In this document: in pieces, positions 33,491 through 44,343 of the stretch
Position numbering within the stretch: the stretch's first letter is position 1
Layout of the letters: each line of letters opens with the position of its first letter
Source: Trochalopteron elliotii
Lineage: Eukaryota; Chordata; Aves; Passeriformes; Leiothrichidae
Assembly: GCA_024734555.1 (NCBI GenBank)
Contig: JANPWX010000073.1
Coordinates: 1-64,000 of the forward strand
Direction of reading: 5' to 3'
Length of the DNA stretch: 64,000 bases
Translations under genes and position numbers: made by a program
Notes under the pieces: generated by a model
The model's database searches: none
What the model was told of the DNA's origin: nothing
Seen by the model: only the letters and a program-made list of their open reading frames with translations

Positions 33491-35222
33491 TGTGGACCCA
33501 GGAACTGTTATTAATGAGCAAAAAGTTACCGTTCAGGGCAGTGATTCTGTTTAATAATCAGACAAAATGTAGACGAGCTTTTTAAAGCCATATAGTTTTA
33601 ACTCTGTACAGTAGGTACCGGCCTGTATTATTGTAACAATAACTCTAGCGATGTATAGTGTATCTATATAGTTTGGAGTGCCTTCGCTTCCATGATTTTT
33701 TGAATTTTATTTCCCTTTTATTTTTTTCTCCTCCTTCTTTATTAACAGTGTCTCCCACCCCAAACCCACATCTTTGCTCCCCCCTCCCCACCCCACTTTC
33801 TAACTCTTTGAGTGCTGTAAGGTTTCGGTGATACCCTGATCAGTAGCGGAAAGAAAAGAAACCGTCTCCACCGTCATTTATTTCATTGGAGCCGTGGCTT
33901 TGTTCTGGGAGTCTCCAAGGTGCCCGCCCTGCCCTCCTCCTCCCGCTAGCAGCAGCTGATTTCATTCGGACCCTTGCCCTAGCAGCCCGTTTAGATTTTG
34001 CCTGTCTCTCCCCTCAACCCTGCGCCCAGGAGCGTCTGGGCAGCAGCAGCTTCCAGGAGGCTCGGCCTTCCCACCCTCCCTGCGGCTGTGCCGGGGGCAG
34101 CGGCGAGCAGAAAGGGCCCCCGAGGAGGGAAATCCCCACATCCCGCAGGGTTGCTGCGCTCGGAGCCATTTGGCTGCGGTGGGAGCGGGGGCAGCGCTGT
34201 AGGAGACTGCGGTGGTTTTTTCTGCCGGGAGGACTTTCTGTTCCCTTTCTTCTCCTTGTTTTTTCCCCCATATCCTTCCCCGAAGTCACTTTTGTTTTCT
34301 TGAGATAAGTTTAACATGACTCTTGATTTCTTGTGCCCAGCACGAAGGCCTTGTTTCTAAAACTAGTTTGCTTGTGTTTTACTACCTTGTTAGTATTCCA
34401 CATAAGATTGTCTTGAATGGGAAAACACGTAACTCTTTACCAAACCAAAGGTTGCTGTTTTATTTCGAAGCATCTCGTGTTCATTCCAGTGAAGCAGAGG
34501 CTGCACTTTCTTTCTGGTGACACGAAGGTCAGTGATGCCAAGCTGTTGGCGACAGTCTGCTCAGAGCTGTCCCTCTCTTCTTTTACACTCTTTTGGGCTT
34601 CTTTTTTAACCCAGTGTGGTCTTGATGTGTCCTTTACGTCAGCCCTGCCGTAGTGGGTCCCTGGGCCGGGCTGGATCGTGGTCTCTCTCCCCTGATGGAC
34701 ACTCAATCAAGACACTGGTGTTCTTTACTAGTAAACTTATCTACCTTGCTAGGGAAAAAGAAAAGAAAAATTACCTGCAAAAGAAAATTGACTGGTAGAA
34801 GACCCCTGAACACTCTTGTCCCCCTTATTTCGAAGCCAAGCTTTACCTAAAATAATGGCAGGTGCCTGCGACTTGCAACCTAAAATTCCCCCCAGTTTTC
34901 AGTACTTGGAAAAGCAGAAGTCAAGCAGCCTGTCAGACTCATACTCCTGTACTAGGAACCTCAGCCACCGCAGAGAAAAAGGAAAAGCTGATGAGGAAAA
35001 GCACAGTAGGGTATTCGGTCCGGGCTCTGCCTTCCAGAGACTGCCAGCGGGTACCCCTGGGGTGGCAGCTGATTTCCACGGGGCTCTCGGCCGGTTCTGG
35101 TCGTAGTTGGCTTCGTTTTGCAACACTGCAATAATGGCAAAACGACAGGAAAGGAAAACAGTACCTAAGGGGTTAGCTCGAGAAAAGTAGCTTCCTTGTG
35201 TTGGTCTTTCTCAATTTATTTT

Positions 35223-35261
35223 TAATATATATATATAAAATATATTTATATATATATAATT
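35223..35261 (+). repeat. (TA)n-rich microsatellite in the 3' UTR
   Basis: An imperfect TA/TTA repeat that can fold on itself, followed by unique sequence. Confidence 0.85.
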
Positions 35262-35470
35262 TGCTTGCCTGTAAAATTTGCGTTCATTAATGTGTTGCTG
35301 ATGGATCACTTGGGCCTGTACACACCAATTAGCGTGACCACTTCCATCTTAAAAACAGAAATCTAAATATATATATATTAAGGACTGTGGGTTGTATACA
35401 AACTATTGCATACACTTGTGCAAATCTGTCTTGATTTAAAGGAAAAGCAAAACCTGTATAACATTATTAC

Positions 35471-35478
35471 TACTTGAA
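35471..35478 (+). promoter_or_regulatory. Candidate miR-26 8-mer target site
   Basis: TACTTGAA is the perfect 8-mer complement for the miR-26 family seed. GSK3B is a reported miR-26 target in mammals. The site lies about 170 bases before the AATAAA at 35644, so it would be kept in both the 35.6-kb and distal poly(A) forms. Confidence 0.5.
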
Positions 35479-35577
35479 TGCCTCTGTGACTGATTTTTTT
35501 TTTTTTCATTTTAAATATAAACTTTTTTTGTGGAAAGTATGCTTAATGTTTTATTATTTCCCCCGCCCCGTTCCCCT

Positions 35578-35585
35578 TGTAAATA
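35578..35585 (+). promoter_or_regulatory. Candidate Pumilio element UGUAAAUA
   Basis: This is the third exact TGTAAATA in the GSK3B 3' UTR, 59 bases before the poly(A) signal at 35644. Confidence 0.45.
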
Positions 35586-35643
35586 CGTTTTGTTCTGTGT
35601 GACTCGGTTCGGAAATAGTTAACTGGTACTGTAATTTGCATTA

Positions 35644-35649
35644 AATAAA
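35644..35649 (+). terminator. GSK3B: Poly(A) signal AATAAA (probable alternative GSK3B 3' end)
   Basis: An exact AATAAA is followed within 50 bases by GT-rich sequence (gtgtgtggtctttattt at about 35689). It is a plausible cleavage site about 5.1 kb after the stop. Confidence 0.6.
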
Positions 35650-36351
35650 AAGTAGGTTAGCCTGGAAATGAAATTTAAAAAAATACCAAGTGTGTGGTCT
35701 TTATTTCAAAAAATTGCCCTATTCTTCCCTCCTCCTCTCTCCCTTCTCTGACCCTTGTTCCTCACCCTCATGCCTCTTTCCACTCTGCGAGAATAGGTGG
35801 ACGTGAATCTTTGTAATAATAAAGAAAAACCTCAAGAAATGAGCATGTTTTCTTAAATGAGCTGTGTTATTCCATGCTATTTTTAAAGAGATGCCAGCTT
35901 GTCTATGATACCGTTTGATTTGATGGAGAGAGGAACCCTGGGACATAAATATTTCAAATTGAAACCAACCAATCTTCCTTTAACCGTCCACCTATAGATA
36001 CAAACTTAAGAACCTGTGTAAACTGCTGGCTTTGAATCCTGCACTCATGGTTGTTTGGGTTGTTTTTTTTTTAAATCATTGGATCCCATTAGTAATGTTA
36101 TTTGGTGGTGATCTGTAAAGTTTGTCGAGACCACGTCCAGTGGACCGTTCCTCCAGCAAATCAGCACGTAGCTATCTCTGAGTTGGGTTTCCGGTACTGG
36201 ATAATGTATGTATTAAACATGACATGTCTATTAGCGCAAAAAGAAAAAAGAAAAAAAAAATAAAAATCCTTTTTTTGGGCTGGCTGACCTGGCCGAATCC
36301 ATTCTGTCGCTATCCTAAAGGCTAGATGCGAGGTCATGTGACTGCTGCTTC

Positions 36352-36357
36352 AATAAA
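36352..36357 (+). terminator. GSK3B: Distal poly(A) signal AATAAA of GSK3B
   Basis: An exact AATAAA is followed after about 20 bases by 'gcaaagaggc' and then the GT-rich tgctttgtttgcgtg. Unlike the UTR before it, the DNA after this point is ordinary intergenic sequence with GC-rich stretches, which suggests the transcript ends here at about 36376. Confidence 0.7.
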
Positions 36358-36376
36358 AACAAATTTATATTGCAAA

Positions 36377-39300
36377 GAGGCTCCTCTTGCTTTGTTTGCG
36401 TGCCACGAGCCGTGGTTGTTTCCGTGAAACCTCTGCTGGGTTCCAGGTCAGAGCCTCCACTCCCGAGGCCTTCCAGGACAAGTGGGAGCAGGGAGGGAAA
36501 GGGCCCTTGATGGGTCCACGCCGTGAGTGTTGGGTCAGGATCCCCGTGATCCTCTCCTGATTGCCAAATGTGTGTCTGGGAGCTATTCTAGTCTGCCCTG
36601 GGTGCTGGAGCTGTGCCCTTGGAGCAGGTGCCGGCCCACCCCGGCTCCCCGAGTAGGCTCAGGGCTTGGCTTGTGCAGGCCCTGCTGCTCTGGGGCACTG
36701 GGGTGACAGAGCCAGGAGGCCACCCGCAGCCTGGCTGCCCCAGAAGCATCAGGGTGAGCAGAGGCTGCTGTCCCTTCACTCGCCTCTGTGCCACAAGGTC
36801 ACCAGGATTCTGGATGCATCCAACTCGTGCTGAGACTGGGACTGCTCTGCTCAGCCAGTCTGGCCCTGGCATTAAGGGTGGCCACTTACACCTGCTAATG
36901 CATCACTGTTGAAACTACAGCACCTCTCTGGGTGAGTTTATCTATTTAAAGCTTGCTTCTGGTGGGCGTTCATCACAATCCTCAGTGATTTGGGGTGGTG
37001 GTCAGTCATCCTTGGGCACTTCTGGATGGACGTGCACTGGGGCCTCCTGTCTCTTCTGAACTTCTCTCACCTGGAATGCAAGTTGTGGGCTCTCTTTATG
37101 CACTGTCTTTGCACAGGAACTCTCAGCTCCAGTCTTGGGTCTCTCTTCTGAATGGCAGAGCCAAATGAACAGGACTCAAGCACCTCATAACTTCTTGCTA
37201 AGCTGACTGGAAGGAAATCTTCAGCTCCTTCACATCTTTGTGATGTTTCCAGTTTTGTCTCTACAGTTGTTTCAAACACCCCCCCCTAAGCTGTGAGTAC
37301 CAAAAGCAGCCAGGTGTTCCCTACAGTGTCATTGAAGGCTCTGGAGAGCATCTTGTAGCTGCTGCCTGTCTGTCTCCTTACCTGAGGACTGTGTTCAGCC
37401 TTCTGCACAGAGGCTGCAGCTGTCCAGTTTATCCAGCATTCCCTCCCATTGTAACTCCTGCAAGCATTGCCAGTGAGACTGTTACAGTTTCATATCATGT
37501 TTATATTCCCATCAACCATTTAAAAGGCACAATGAAACGCCTTAGCATCAAGAGCCAGTCCTTGCACAACCTTCCAGGGAACATCATTCTGTCCCCCTGT
37601 GAGAAAATACATTTTGAGACCCATCTGCAGACCAGGGTCAAACCCACTTAGCGGTCGGTCACCAACACCTTGGATGATTTAAAATGCTAATCCGAGCATG
37701 AAGCAGCACCAAGCTGAATGCAGCACCAGAGTCTGCTCCACTGATGTGCTTTGTCTTTATGGAGCGAGCTGCTGCCATCTGTGTTGGAATTAAAAGTCAG
37801 TGTCAAGGCTGCAGGCACCATTTGTTATCTGGAAGGTGGCGGCTTTTGGGCTGCTGGTGGGAAGGTCCAAGTGGCTTTCTGTGGGAGAAGAACAAGAGCC
37901 ACAAAGGAGGAGGAGGAGGAGGGAAGCAAGCCACAAACTACAGAGGGGAGAGAGGAGCACTGCAGTTTGTCTGAGGCACCACGTCCAGTTGCTTGGAGAC
38001 GGCAAGCCCAACAGATGGTACACAACCTCATCGGGCAGCCTGGAACCTCCCTTCCCTCCCTGGGCTCCAGGAAGGGCTTGTCTGGGCCCTTGTCCTCTCG
38101 TCCCTTGCTAGTCCTGAAGGGTGGTGGTCCTTGCAAAGGACTGGCTTTGCTAAACCAGCTGTGCATAAAGGCTGCAAGACCCAACTGCTGCCAAATCCAA
38201 GCTGTGGTAGGAAAGGAAGGTGTGTAGGTGTCAGTGCTCCACAGGGCATGGCAGGAAAGCCAGGCTCTGTCTGGGTGTCAGTGTTGTACGGTGCGAGGCT
38301 TTGGAGCAGAGACCAGAACCCCAAAACAAACTCCTGCTGGAGCTCGTCCCAGGTGAGAGTACAGGTGAGTGCTCAGGGCTGTAAGGGAGAAAAGGACCTC
38401 ACAGCAAACACCTGCCTTTGGTCAGTGCAGGAATGCAGCCCTGGATCTTGCTGCACACCTAGCTAATCCCTGATGCCTTGGCACAGGTATTTTCTTGGTA
38501 TATCCTATTGCTCCCTGAGTCTGCATGCAGTTGGGTAGGTGTCCCATGCAGTCAGTGGAGTTAAAGCCTTCTCTTCCAGGAATTCCCTGCTCTCTGCATC
38601 ACCTACCTCTGCTGATACACTCCAGAGGTAGGGCTGGGTCCTTAAGGACAGGTGGGGAATGAACAGCCTCTTCCCTTGTGGAAGCTTGTGAGTGGCTGCA
38701 GCAGGGCTTTTCTGACCAGGGTGCTCTGCCCCAAGAGCTGCAGTGGGGCCCAAGCCCAGGGCTGTCTGCAGAGCCCCTCACTTGCTGTGCAGTGACAAAC
38801 TGCCTGTGGGCAAACAGCCCCTTGTGCCCAGGAAGAGCTGCCTGGCAGAGCACAAGCAGCTGTCCCAGCAGAGGAACCACAGGCCCTGTGGACGGTGGCA
38901 GGCCTGGGGAACTGAGAATGAAATGGATTGCTGAGCAGAGAGATTGAAGGGTTTGGGCTTTTTGGTTGGCTTTTTTTCCCTAAGCAAAGTTTCTAAAAAC
39001 TGATGGAAGGCAGGAGTTAGAGCAGGACTGTTCATTGTCACTGGCTGCTTGACCTCCCTGTGCTTTACCTCCCCTGCAAGTGCTGAGCAGTCACAGGGTC
39101 CAGGCACCTGCTGCTGACAGAGGGACGTGTGGCAGATCCTGTCACAGGGAGTGAGGCAGGGTCAGGTGTGTGGTGAGAGCAGCACGGGAGCTGGAGAGGA
39201 AGCAGAGGGCATTTCCTCCCTCTCACCAGATCCCCATTATCACCCTCCACAACTCCCCAAGAGCAGGCTGCAGCCAGATGGGGGTTGGTCTCTTCTCCCA

Positions 39301-42300
39301 GGTAACAAGCAAGAAGACAAGAGGAAATGGCCTCAAGTTGCACCAGGAAAGGTTTACATTGGATATTAGGAAAAAAATCCTCATGGAAAGGGTTGTCAAG
39401 TGCTGGAGCAGGCTGCCCAGGGAAGTGGTGGAGCCACCCACTATGCGTGGAGATATTTAAAAGATGTGGCACTTGGGGACATGGTTTAGTGGTGGACTGG
39501 CAGTGTTGAGTAAATGGTTGGACTTGGTGACTTTAGACATCCTCTACAACCTAAACAATTCTATGATCGTTTCCTTTGGCATAACAGTAGCCATGCCCTC
39601 CTCCTCCCTTCTGCAGCTCTTTCCTGTAACCAAATCCCTTGCCAGGCCAGAGTGCTCAGGAAGGAGATGGTGCTTACTGGAAAAACCCAGGTGGTTTGAG
39701 AGTGTTTTTACTCAAGGAGATCATTGATGTTGTTTGGAATGCTGCCAAAAGTTAGCATACTTGGGAAAAGGGACTGCACAGCTGAGGACTCTTTGGACTA
39801 TCTCAGTTACACCTCTTTTAAGATTTTTGTTTCACAGCACCAGGTCTAGGAAGAGGGAGGTCAATGGAAGTTGTTTCTCTGCTGGAGACAACAGATTTGG
39901 GGCCCATGCAGCAATGGAAAAATGGTTTGCATTTGGTTGGAGGCAGAAAAATGATGTTGGCAGGCAGAGAGACGCTTCAACAGGTAAGGAACAAACACAG
40001 TATTTGCAAGAGGCTGTTACTGGCTCAGTAACAAACAAAAGGGAGATTCTTAGGATCAATCCTGCAGCAGCCCAGGGAGAGAGCAGTGAATGCAGCTTTT
40101 AAGTCTCTACCACCTTTATCTCACTGCAATCAGCACTGCAGGGGCACCACACACTCCTGGCCGCTCCCCAAGGACAAGGACCAACATCCCCAGCACGGAC
40201 TGAGGAACTCCAGGATGGGCCAGGACTGCAGGCTGCCATGCAAGCTCTCCACTGGGAGAACTGGATGGGATAAATCTCATCTGGCTGGGCTCTGCAGTGG
40301 GTCCAAGCCACTGTAGAGGAATGGGCAGCTGCAACCATGAGTGTTGGCAGGAGCAGCCACAGCTCTCAGGTCCATTGGGGTTGGTGTGCTGAGCCAGGCA
40401 GCACATGTGGATACAGGTAAGCAGCCCTGCAGGAAGGAAAGGGGAAGAGGACATCCCTTCCAAGTGCTGCTTGAAGGATTGGGATGTGGCACATGGGAAG
40501 AGGCCAAGAGAAGCAGCCTTGACTCCAGCCAGAAGTGGAGGAAAAGGTGTGTGGGATTGCTGCAGCGTGTGGGAGAGAAGGAGGAATGAGAGGGAATGAA
40601 TGATATGATCGGAGCAGAGAGCTGGAGCTGCCCTGCTCCACGGGTTTCAGTGTACACCCTGCCCCTCGGCCTGCTGGCCTTCTCTGTCTCATGCAAACAG
40701 TGTCTGCTGAGATGCTTTCCTTGCCAATTCTGCTCCAGGCAGTGGCTGGGAGGAGAGGTGCAGGCCTTGGTCCAGGGTGGTCCCAGGAAAATTGAATTTA
40801 CTAATCCAGGTGTACACATTCTGTCTTGGGGAGTTGGCAGTTTTGGCAGGTGTTCAAACCAATTCCTGCCTCTCTGGTGGGGTGGAAGGCAGGCACAGGA
40901 AACAACAGCTCCCCATCCAAGCCCAGGCCCAATTCTGGAGGGCACTGTGGTGAGGAGGCTGGATTCCAGCACAATACTGATTCACCAATCATAAGAACAC
41001 AGGAAAAGTTGCACAAACAGGACTTTGGAGAAAGCAGGGAAACAGGACTTGGAGGAGATAGTCAGCAATAGTGCAATTGGGCCTTGTTAAAAGCCTTGAG
41101 AGCATGTGAGGACCATACTTGAAGGGTTAATCCCACTCTCCTAAAACACATTGTGTGAGGGCTGAATTGAATCCAATGAAGTATCAGGCAAATCCTGCAC
41201 ACTTGCAAGACCAGGAGCAGAGGGAACAGCTGTGCTCAGAAAGTGGCAGGAACTCTTTTAACAACACCACACCCAGGTCTATGGCAGCAGCTTTTGTGGT
41301 GGTCATGTTGCTTTTAAGGGAGGCAGGAGAGATGGGGGAGTGTGGGTTTGGTGTGGTTTTCTGTTGACAAAAATGCAGACACTGTTTCCAGTAAAGAAGG
41401 ACCCAAAGTCCTTTTTGCTGAACTGTACTTGGTGCCATAGGATTTTCTCCTCCCACACCACCAGAGCCATATTGGCAGGGAAGCCCTGGGACAATATGCA
41501 TTCATTCATTTACTGCAGAGACCAATTTTTCACCATTCTCAGGGTGCAGTGACCCCAGAGGCCCATTTGGCTCAGCCTGTCTCCCCCACCTGCCAGGAGA
41601 CAGGAGCTGGCAGAGCAGCACAGCCAGGCTCCCTCCCTGTGGGCAGCTGGTGAAAGAAAAGAGGGACAAGCTGAATTTTCCCCGTGTTTCCACTGTATTG
41701 GTGCAGCCCTGGAGGCATCTGCTGTGTTTGTTTCGGGTACGGGCTCCTCCCCAGGGTTGTTCTGTCTCCTGCTAGGAGAGGGAATGGTGCATTCTTATGC
41801 TGTTGATTTATGATCCCAATTCCCTCTCACTGTGCTCATTTTCTTTCTCAAAGTACATTCTGCAAAGCTTGAGAAAAAAACCCCACATGACAACTGAAAG
41901 CAGTTTCTACAGAAGAGTTTCCTGCAGGAATCCTGCCGTGGCCTTCAGTTTACATGCTAAGCAATGTCATGTGGAAAAGATGGCTTTGCCCTGATGCTGT
42001 TCCTTAAATCATAATAGAAGCTGAGACATTTATAGCTCACCCTGTGCACAGTATGTGGAGTCCCCTGTCCCCTCATTGTCATGCAGAGCTGTATCTCTAC
42101 AGAAGACCAAAGTGCTGCAACCTCTGTCCATTCCCACACCTGTTGGAACACTTATCTTTTTAAAACCACATCAGATTGTACAGTGAGCCACATGCAGAAT
42201 GTTTATTTTGACAGACCATCTTCAGAAATACAGCAAATACCTCAGTGGAAGAGTCTTCCTGTTCTACTGTTCTGCTGCATCAAGTTTTCCATGTCTCTCC

Positions 42301-43741
42301 TATTACATTGGATCTTGTGATTCATGTTATCCCCCCTCCTTTTAACGAGGCTAAATTTGTCCAAGGTGGCCTGAGGCTACAGAGCCGATCCCTGCACAGC
42401 TTCTCCTCCCACACTGTGGAGAGTGTTTCATTCTGTATTTTTGCATTTGCAACTTCCTTTTCACTGACTAGCTATGAATACCCTGAGAATTGTCCCAAAT
42501 CCCCAGTCTCTAATGGGATCTGATCCTCACAAGAGTCCTAACCAAAACTGGTCACCCCTCTCTGAGTCCTGCCAGAAGCTGCAGCACTTACAGAGGCTGC
42601 CTGACCCCAGCAGTCCCCTGGTGCCCCTGGCTCAGCGACCTGGAGACCAGCAGTGATTTGGTGCAGCTCTTTTTCCTCTCTCCAGCTGAATATGAATTCT
42701 CCAGTGGAATACAGGGGCATCCAGACTCCTTTCTCCTCCCTCTCCCCTCCCAGTAAATTCCTTTCCCTGTACCCTGCCCCAGCCTAATGCACAAAACAAA
42801 GACCCGATGTAGATTTTTACAGGAACGTATTAATGAGCACCGTTTATGACCAGCTGCTGGTTTGTGTTATGTAGGAGAGGCACTATGGTCGGGATTAGCC
42901 AAACCACACCTGATCTTTACAGAGCCAGCACAAGGAAAAGATCATCCACAGGGAGAAATGAAGGAAGCAGGGAGAGATCAGCCCGTTGTCACCGTAGCAC
43001 TGAGGGCCAGCACCGCTGTTGTAAGCTGTAGCCATCAATGAATGAGCATTTTGGGTGTGGTGGCGTGGCTGTGCCCTCCCTTCCAAAATGCGGTGCTTGG
43101 TGTAAATGTCCCTTTATGCGCTAAGGCCACAGCCCTGGGGAATTCACACACGTGAGTGCTGGAGAGCTGAGCAAGCCTTGAGCTCTGTGACAGAGGCTCT
43201 GCGCCTGTCTGAGCCCGCTGCTTCCCGACATCCGGAGCTGGAGCACCCCCGTGCCTGTAAACACGGCAAAGCCAGCATCCTTTCTGTGTAGCCCTCGGAG
43301 CTGGAGAGTGACTACCACTGTTCCAAGAAAAATAAGATTCTTTCCAGAACTGCTCTTTGCAGTGATAAAAAGCAAGGAGTGGTCAGCCTGAAGAGTAACG
43401 TTTCTGGAAAATGCATCAGCCCCGCCATGCCCGTGCCATCCTGCTATCACCTGGGTTTGTGCCAGACTTCTGCTTGTCAGAAACCAGCCTGCTGAGGTCA
43501 GGGGCACGTTTCTTTCTCCAGGAACTAATGATGTGAAAAGATGGTGCAAAATCTGACTGGTTTTGTTCAGTTCCAGTGCTTTATTAATAGCAGTGCTAAT
43601 GCAGAAAACCACTGGCCCTTACACCACTAAGGAAATCAGTGGGACACAATTGTCTGTGGATGGCCTCAACTCAAAATTTCCCACTTATGGAGTATTTTTT
43701 CATTTCATCTTATTGAAGCAATGAAATACCACCAAAAGCCC
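36377..43741. other. Intergenic region between convergent GSK3B and CFAP91
   Basis: About 7.4 kb separates the two gene tails. It holds a CR1 copy (39215-39567) and a (GGA)n stretch near 37905-37923. It is GC-richer than the introns, so long chance frames occur, including 696 bases at 40277-40972 on the minus strand and 474 bases at 37993-38466 on the plus strand. None resembles a known family. No nuclear-receptor DNA-binding or ligand-binding domain is visible, although NR1I2 occupies this place in mammals. Confidence 0.7.
39215..39567 (+). mobile_element. CR1 LINE 3' fragment
   Basis: This is a typical CR1 3' end on the + strand. It shows the blocks 'gaggaaatggcctcaagttg', 'ggtttacattggatattagg', 'ctggagcaggctgcccaggg' and 'acaattctatgatcg' at the terminus. 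Conservation is better than in the copies at 1.4 and 4.6 kb. The start is approximate. Confidence 0.93.
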
Positions 43742-44062
43742 AGGTACAGATTTTTATTGGTCTGTGCCAGGAAAACAAACAAGGAATGCTAACACTGCTT
43801 TCTCACTCAAGCTTCTCTAAATAATCAGAAGAGAAAAATCAGCTAATGGAGTCCAAAGCAAGTTGGGGAGGAAGGGGAGGGAGCTACCACACCAAAATGT
43901 ATACAGAATGGTTCCAGGACAACACTGCTGGTAGCAGGGGGGACAGCCCAAGGGAGAGAGAGGCTTTTGCATTCAGGGTGTCCTGAAAAAGTAAATATAA
44001 TGTGCTTCCCTTTCCCTCGCCATGCGCCGAACTCAAATCACAGAAGGGAAGGGAAACTCACC
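43742..44062 (-). other. CFAP91: CFAP91 3' untranslated region
   Basis: Non-coding sequence runs from the stop at 44063-44065 to the inferred cleavage site after the poly(A) signal at 43753. The end is inferred. If the signal at 43580 is used instead, the UTR is about 170 bases longer. Confidence 0.55.
43753..43758 (-). terminator. CFAP91: CFAP91 poly(A) signal AATAAA
   Basis: TTTATT on the + strand reads AATAAA on the minus strand. It is followed by the GU-rich ttttggtggtattt about 20 bases further. It gives a 3' UTR of about 320 bases. A second AATAAA on the same strand at 43580-43585 is an alternative. Confidence 0.6.
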
Positions 44063-44343
44063 TCACTCATCTTCTGTCCCAGGAGGCTGTGGGATTGCTG
44101 TGGGATCCTTGTGCAAGCCTTCTTCAAGTTCATCTGCAACTGTGGCAGGGTGAGTGCTGTCAGCTACACTTGGTCCAGCAGCTGTCCCGCTCGGAGCTGT
44201 GCTGGCTGACCCAGCAGGAGAATCCTCCTTTCCCTTGGTGGCAGATGCCTCCTGGTGCAGTGCCAGATCAGCCAGAGCCCTCTCTGTGCCCTCGTGGATG
44301 ATCCGATGAGCAGCGTAAATGTGCTTTCTTTGGGACAGCCTCA
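44063..44343 (-). CDS. CFAP91: CFAP91 last coding exon (C-terminus and stop)
   Basis: The acceptor tctatgcacag ends at 44344. Two bases complete a Val codon, then RLSQRKHIYAAHRIIHEGTE follows, aligning with the human [20 protein letters not shown] region. The exon then runs on through an Ala/Ser/Thr/Pro-rich and finally acidic tail to TGA at 44063-44065, 92 residues in all after Val. The first 25 residues are conserved. The rest has no similarity to the human tail I recall, and is about 40 residues longer. The stop is directly encoded and there is no sign of a further splice. Confidence 0.93.

Larger units (their letters stand above)
30607..36376 (+). other. GSK3B: GSK3B 3' untranslated region
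   Basis: About 5.8 kb of non-coding sequence follows the stop, in line with the long 3' UTR of mammalian GSK3B. It starts with A-rich sequence and 'caaccaaccaacc', and includes CpG-containing segments (about 31430-32660 and 33890-34210), TA and GT microsatellites, and candidate Pumilio sites and a miR-26 site listed separately. Candidate poly(A) signals are at 33078, 35644, 35818, 36259 and 36352. The open frames within it overlap on both strands in GC-rich parts and show no protein family. The right end is inferred from the signal at 36352. Confidence 0.85.

Noticed and set aside
33886..34317. GC-rich segment with open frames on both strands, considered as a CpG-island promoter or separate gene.
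   Set aside because: It lies inside the GSK3B 3' UTR, is short, and has no recognisable first exon or protein. An internal promoter cannot be supported.
37751..38466. Overlapping frames of about 158 codons after GSK3B.
   Set aside because: They occur in several frames of both strands at once, which is typical of GC-rich non-coding DNA, and no family or splice pattern is seen.
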